Source: Ciona intestinalis
Lineage: Eukaryota > Chordata > Ascidiacea > Phlebobranchia > Cionidae
Reading direction: 5' to 3'
Length of the DNA: 64,000 nt
Assembly: GCF_000224145.3 (NCBI RefSeq)
Contig: NC_020167.2
Location: 1,478,690 to 1,542,689, forward strand
The position numbers and the translations under genes were made by a program. Below the pieces are notes generated by a model. It had not been told where the DNA came from. It did not search any database and was given only the letters and a program-made list of their open reading frames with translations. Below are positions 61,101 to 64,000 of the stretch, one piece after another. Each line of letters opens with the position of its first letter. The stretch's first letter is position 1.

Positions 61101-63056
61101 AACATCAACTTGAAAGGTAGAAGGTTGCGTCATTAGTAGTTCTCCGTTGTGACGTAATAATAGGAATATTACGTTATTTGTAGTTCTCCGTTGTGACGTA
61201 ATAATAGAAATATTACGTCATTAGTAGTTCTCCGTTGTGACGTAATAATAGGAATATTACGTCATTAGTAGTTCTCCGTTGTGACGTAATAATAGAAATA
61301 TTACGTCGTTAGTAGTTCTCCGTTGTGACGTAATAATAGGAATATTACGTGAGTAGTAGTTCTCCGTTATGACGTAATAATAGGAATATTACTTCATTAG
61401 TAATCCTCCGTTGTGACGTAAGAATAAGAACATTACGTCATTAGTAGTTCTCCGTTTTGACGTAATAATAGGAATATTACGTCATTAGTAGTTCTTCGTT
61501 GTGACGTAATAATAGGAATATTACGTCATTAGTAGTTCTCCGTTATGGCGTAATAATAAGAATATTACGTCATTAGTAATCCTCCGTTGTGACGTAATAA
61601 TAGACACAAGGAAGCGTCAATGACGTCTGAGGCGAAATATCTCGATTTGGAAAAGCAGTTTGCATCAGCTAATCAGAATGCTATGGCGATAAAAATGCGG
61701 GAGGAGAAGTTGAGATTGGAGGTGGAGGATGCAAGGATGACATGGAAGCAGGAAGAGGAAGGGCATCATGAGAAACTCAAGGAGTTTACAAGGTGGGTGT
61801 TTGCTTGTGAGTCGAGTTTAAATTCACCCGTATCCCTTCCGCAGGAGGATTTTGGACACGCAGAAAAAACTGAACCAGCGTGAAAATGAAGTGAAAACTT
61901 TAACAGAAGAATTAGTGAGCATTAAGAGAGCTATGGATGATTTGAATGATAAATCCAATGAACAATGTCGAAACTCGGAAGTTGAAATATCAAGGTAAAT
62001 TCACTCTCTTTTTTTGAAAACAGAAATGGAGAAATTACAATTTTATTAATTTTGATTTGGTGTAGTTTGAAAGCTAAAAACGAGCAACTTGAGTGTGACG
62101 TCACAAAGCTGACCGAAGGAATTAACGAGCTGAAGGAGGCGGTAGAAAGCAAGGGAAATGCGGACGAAACAGAAAAGTTTGTAGTTATTCTTAGTGTTTA
62201 AGTTTTATGAATTTTAAGACGAACTTTTTGTTTCCACAAAACGCCAAATATTTGTTGTATATTTTGCAGATGGAAGACATTGTATGAGGAGTTATTGGAG
62301 AAAGTGAAGCCTTTCCAGGTAAGTTGTAGAAGTTTGCGGTTTACTCATCTTTTTTGGCTTCGATTTTCTTTACTTCAAGACACGACCTACTATTACAACC
62401 AGGTGTTTGTTATAGAAAAAACTGATTTTATTTGTAAGTGTACGACGGCTGTGGTCACAGATGCGTCATTATAACGTAAGTGTTTCTAACAAACCTAACC
62501 CCAATAGCCTATAGATATTGACGATTAGACTTGGGTGAAAATAAACTAAATGTTAAAGGAGGAAAAACAGGCTTTAGGGATACCAATGTTACTTTGTATT
62601 TATACTCAGGGTCAGCTTGACGCCTACTCAGCAGAGAAAGCGATGCTTTTGTCCGAAACATCTGCTGCTCAAGCTGAAACTACTAGACTTGGTCTAAAGT
62701 ATGCGGAGTTACTTGGCCATCAGAACCAACGGCAGAAAATTAAACATATCGTGAAAATCAAGGAAGAAAGTGTTGCATTGAAACAGGTGTGATGGCAATT
62801 CGTTGCAGTTTGATATATACTGACTGATAATTTGTTTTCTTTATAGATATTTCTTTGATTATTGTTTGTACTATCAAATATCAAATAGTTGAGTTCAAAA
62901 CTTAAAAATAAGACGTAATGTTTTTCCGTATAGGAAAACACAAAATTGCGAAACCAAGTATCTCTGCTGACGAAGCAAGTCGTAAAATCCCGTAAACCTG
63001 TGTTCGACCCTGCTACTGCATTTCAACATCATAAAGAGAACGCCAACCCCAACTAA
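49120..63056 (+). CDS. HMMR: HMMR/RHAMM, coiled-coil spindle protein
   Basis: Nineteen exons give 778 residues: 49120-49165, 49330-49541, 49884-49958, 50048-50236, 50575-50652, 50904-51003, 51993-52058, 52123-52274, 52402-52589, 52649-52756, 60364-60434, 60799-60935, 60998-61116, 61604-61792, 61845-61994, 62066-62176, 62273-62318, 62610-62786 and 62934-63056. The N-terminus MSFPRAALKRFNEAK matches human HMMR (MSFPKAPLKRFND), which directs microtubule binding. The bulk is continuous coiled coil. The C-terminus has YAELLGHQNQRQKIKHIVKI, the conserved basic leucine zipper that targets centrosomes and binds hyaluronan or TPX2, followed by FDPATAFQHHKEN. The 7.6-kb intron 52757-60363 holds two whole genes on the other strand. 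The acceptor at 61603 is the edge of a minisatellite. AATAAA is at 63262-63267. Confidence 0.95.
50683..50832 (-). mobile_element. tRNA-derived SINE-like repeat, minus orientation
   Basis: Read on the minus strand it has an A-box-like GGCGCCATGGCAGTGGGTAA, then GCCTCTAGCCCAAAGG and a B-box-like GGAATCGAGACTCG. This is the best tRNA-like head among the four copies. It lies in an HMMR intron. Confidence 0.7.
52817..55792 (-). CDS. Tandem pseudo-deaminase (AID/APOBEC-like fold), gene B
   Basis: Twelve exons close in phase to 545 residues: 55792-55662, 55528-55411, 55291-55062, 54913-54712, 54593-54464, 54408-54289, 53954-53781, 53631-53501, 53466-53420, 53393-53267, 53202-53060 and 52901-52817. 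Unit 1 (about residues 10-205) follows the AID order: strand TRVVVKCDLKQ, helix ENAELQLAKEL where AID has HVE, strand FTLKIMVNKSPSIISAEHF where AID has SPCYDC, strand RGMAISFAHP and ALTNLHRAGIKLQVL against AID GLRRLHRAGVQIAIM. All three expected zinc ligands are replaced (H to N, C to S, C to S), so catalysis is unlikely. Unit 2 (about 300-510) repeats the layout more loosely. Each unit ends with a strand-helix module (GLTVMLDHTMLRTAHYMLL; HVTVQENELNSAMNLLL). The intron 53500-53467 would be only 34 bases, so that junction is the least certain. Confidence 0.7.
55793..56478. other. Spacer between the two nested pseudo-deaminase genes
   Basis: 686 bp separate the stop of gene A from the start of gene B on the minus strand. 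It must hold the 3' end of A and the promoter or leader of B. It is too long for a tight Ciona-type operon spacing. No exon is seen. Confidence 0.45.
56479..60221 (-). CDS. Tandem pseudo-deaminase (AID/APOBEC-like fold), gene A
   Basis: Nine exons close in phase to 495 residues: 60221-60208, 59165-58921, 58791-58694, 58428-58286, 58232-58033, 57837-57677, 57617-57513, 57261-57097 and 56835-56479. The first unit (about 20-220) has LTLEEYLNYFLC, strand KGCLLVATVYQS, strand VTVELMSSRSPSNAGAEQL at the place of the deaminase S-W-S-P-C-x-x-C, KVNINFSFVQPF, and EGLHNLYEKGVKLKIL, like the AID G-L-x-x-L-x-x-A-G-V helix-strand. The Cys pair is absent. A second unit (about 250-465) starts TYRDYFLLQNSD and contains IVIQIMVVISEYPDRMGF, also without zinc ligands. 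Post-unit modules GTLTLDAQTLRRAISNFQDV and VVRLDKSALSSALGLVNKAI match those of gene B. It shares domain order and start-to-end layout with B, so the two are old tandem duplicates. Exon 1 has five residues and lies 143 bases from an HMMR exon. Confidence 0.72.
58481..58670 (+). mobile_element. MITE copy 8
   Basis: GATTGGGGGAAGATGGGCAT and GGTGCCCCATCTTCCCCCA ends; full interior including ATTCAAAGAATTATAAAACT and ACCGTTGTT. It sits in an intron of gene A and hence inside the HMMR intron. Confidence 0.87.
60579..60759 (-). mobile_element. MITE copy 9, reverse orientation, worn
   Basis: GTGGGGTAATATGGGACTCC and CATGTCCCATTCTACCC ends with the interior in reverse order (CCCTGATCGTGTTGTATCC). It lies in an HMMR intron just past the exon ending 60434. 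Confidence 0.78.
61131..61603 (+). repeat. 44-bp minisatellite, about 11 units, in an HMMR intron
   Basis: The unit is about 44 bp and contains TAGTTCTCCGTTG, TGACGTAATAATA and GGAATATTACGTCA. TGACGTAA and TTACGTCA are inverse of one another, so each unit is a partial palindrome carrying two CRE/ATF-like sites. Units differ by a few substitutions. The final AATAATAG of the array is the splice acceptor for the exon starting 61604. Confidence 0.92.
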
Positions 63057-63422
63057 AGGCCTTTTTGATTTAAAGTAATTTATCGATTTTATTTTTTACT
63101 TGGATATCGCAGAGCGTCTGCAATAGTATTTTGCGTTGTCGTTTTCATGCTGGCTCAGTATGTTTGTTATTGCCGATACGAGCAATTTTTTTGCTGATTT
63201 TATTCGTTTTGCTGTTACAAATCATTTGTATTATTAACCGATGCTTGCGAGACGACACTCAAATAAATTTACTTTAAATTAACAGTCTGAATCAGGTTCG
63301 GTAGTTTGTGTAATAGCGGGCTAAAAAGTATAATTGCACTACGATTGAGCTATTCGCAATATAGGTAAAATATCTGCACAAATATAAGATACTGCTCTAA
63401 TGTAAAAATGGGCAAGCTTCGT
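63057..63422. other. Convergent 3' region, HMMR and LRRC51
   Basis: 366 bp between two stop codons on opposite strands. A plus-strand AATAAA at 63262-63267 fits HMMR. No exon is seen. Confidence 0.55.
63262..63267 (+). terminator. Poly(A) signal of HMMR
   Basis: AATAAA 206 bases after the HMMR stop codon. Confidence 0.6.
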
Positions 63423-64000
63423 TCAGGAAGTTGAATTCTTCCGGCGTCGGGTCTTCTTGTTCATCGCGCTCCACGTGAGGGCACCAGAGCGATCTTGTTT
63501 GGTTACACCACTGAAGTCTAGTGTGCGGAGACCGGGCAACACAGACAACACATACTGTCTGAAAAATATTAGACTCCGGTTCTCATGCTGCGAACAGCCT
63601 ACCCCATTGCATCATCCGTCAATATAATTATTGAAAGTCATTTATTTATAATATAGTAGGGTGGGGAAGATGGGACACTTTTTGGTGCTGTTTTCTCGTT
63701 CCATTTATAAAGAACATTCAAAGAATTATAAAATCGTATCCTCAAAACTCCCATAGACCGTTGTTATTTGTTTGAAACACGATAAGGATGTTTGATTATA
63801 ATGTGCTAAAGGTGTCCCATCTCCCCCCACAATACTATATGAAGTAATGTTGTATCAACTTACCGATAACCCCTCTCTGTTTCAATCGGGTTTCCATGCA
63901 AAGTTAAACTTCGCAGGTGTGGAAGCGACGAAAGCTTCTGAACTTCTTGTATTTTCTCGATTGTGTTTCCATGCAGGTACAACACACGCACGTTCTTGAA
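63423..64000 (-). CDS. LRRC51: LRRC51-like leucine-rich repeat protein, 3' part
   Basis: Two exons are visible: 64000-63864 (running off the window) and 63558-63423. The first encodes leucine-rich repeats (VRVLYLHGNTIEKI, LRSLTLHGNPIETERGYR). The second encodes the cap YRQYVLSVLPGLRTLDFSG followed by VTKQDR and a basic tail with a TGA stop. The order LTLHGNPIE, Y-R-x-Y-V, L-P-x-L-x-T-L-D-F-S-G-V-T-K matches LRRC51 (the LRTOMT locus in mammals) as I recall it. LRRC51 is a small protein of ciliated cells; its exact function is not known to me. The 5' exons lie beyond position 64000. Confidence 0.85.
63655..63836 (+). mobile_element. MITE copy 10, well preserved
   Basis: Bounded by TA on both sides, with GGTGGGGAAGATGGGACAC at the left and GGTGTCCCATCTCCCCCC at the right. 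It lies in the LRRC51 intron. Confidence 0.9.

Noticed and set aside
61131-61603. Regular 44-bp array as a CRISPR-like repeat
   Set aside because: Units are contiguous without unique spacers and sit in an intron of an animal gene; it is a minisatellite.

Overview
The window looks like draft-assembly DNA from a tunicate, most likely a Ciona species. It is AT-rich, with compact genes made of many short exons and short GT-AG introns. The encoded proteins are chordate in type (HMMR, CERS1, POLH, ELOVL6, LRRC51 and synaptotagmin-17-like), and there are about ten copies of a 180-200 bp TA-flanked MITE, tRNA-derived SINE pieces and stretches of N. Exon chains were built by hand from splice sites, phase and family resemblance. 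No search was run, and family comparisons come from memory.

Layout. 1-2762: no gene seen. 2763-3746 (+): GNAT-like acetyltransferase. 4519-5852 (+): FAM92/CIBAR BAR-domain protein. 6054-9332 (-): ALP/ZASP-type PDZ protein without LIM domains. 10138-15715 (+): synaptotagmin 12/17-like double-C2 protein with two alternative first exons. 15941-17654 (-): rhodopsin-class neuropeptide-type GPCR. 18755-22194 (-): ELOVL6-like fatty-acid elongase. 23405-24150 (-): unrecognised small protein. 24741-25554 (-): two-pass membrane protein. 25555-28876: mostly non-coding. 28877-29848 (+): intronless hnRNP K-like protein with two KH domains and an RGG tail. 31325-40569 (+): CDC27/APC3, whose middle is present twice around a 50-N gap, probably two uncollapsed haplotypes. 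40808-45709 (-): DNA polymerase eta. 46143-48375 (-): ceramide synthase 1. 49120-63056 (+): HMMR/RHAMM. 63423-64000 (-): 3' part of LRRC51.

The most unusual content is inside one 7.6-kb HMMR intron (52757-60363). It holds two complete multi-exon genes on the opposite strand (52817-55792 and 56479-60221). Their proteins (545 and 495 residues) are related to each other and each seems to contain two units with the strand/helix order of an AID/APOBEC-type deaminase. The positions expected to hold the zinc-binding His and Cys are replaced, so these look like a family of non-catalytic pseudo-deaminases. Each unit is followed by a recurring strand-helix module.

Several genes are ordinary cell-cycle, genome-maintenance and lipid genes packed closely: CDC27 and POLH converge with about 240 bp between stop codons, and CERS1 and HMMR diverge from a 744-bp shared upstream region. 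MITEs, SINEs, a foldback element and a 44-bp minisatellite lie in introns and intergenic DNA.
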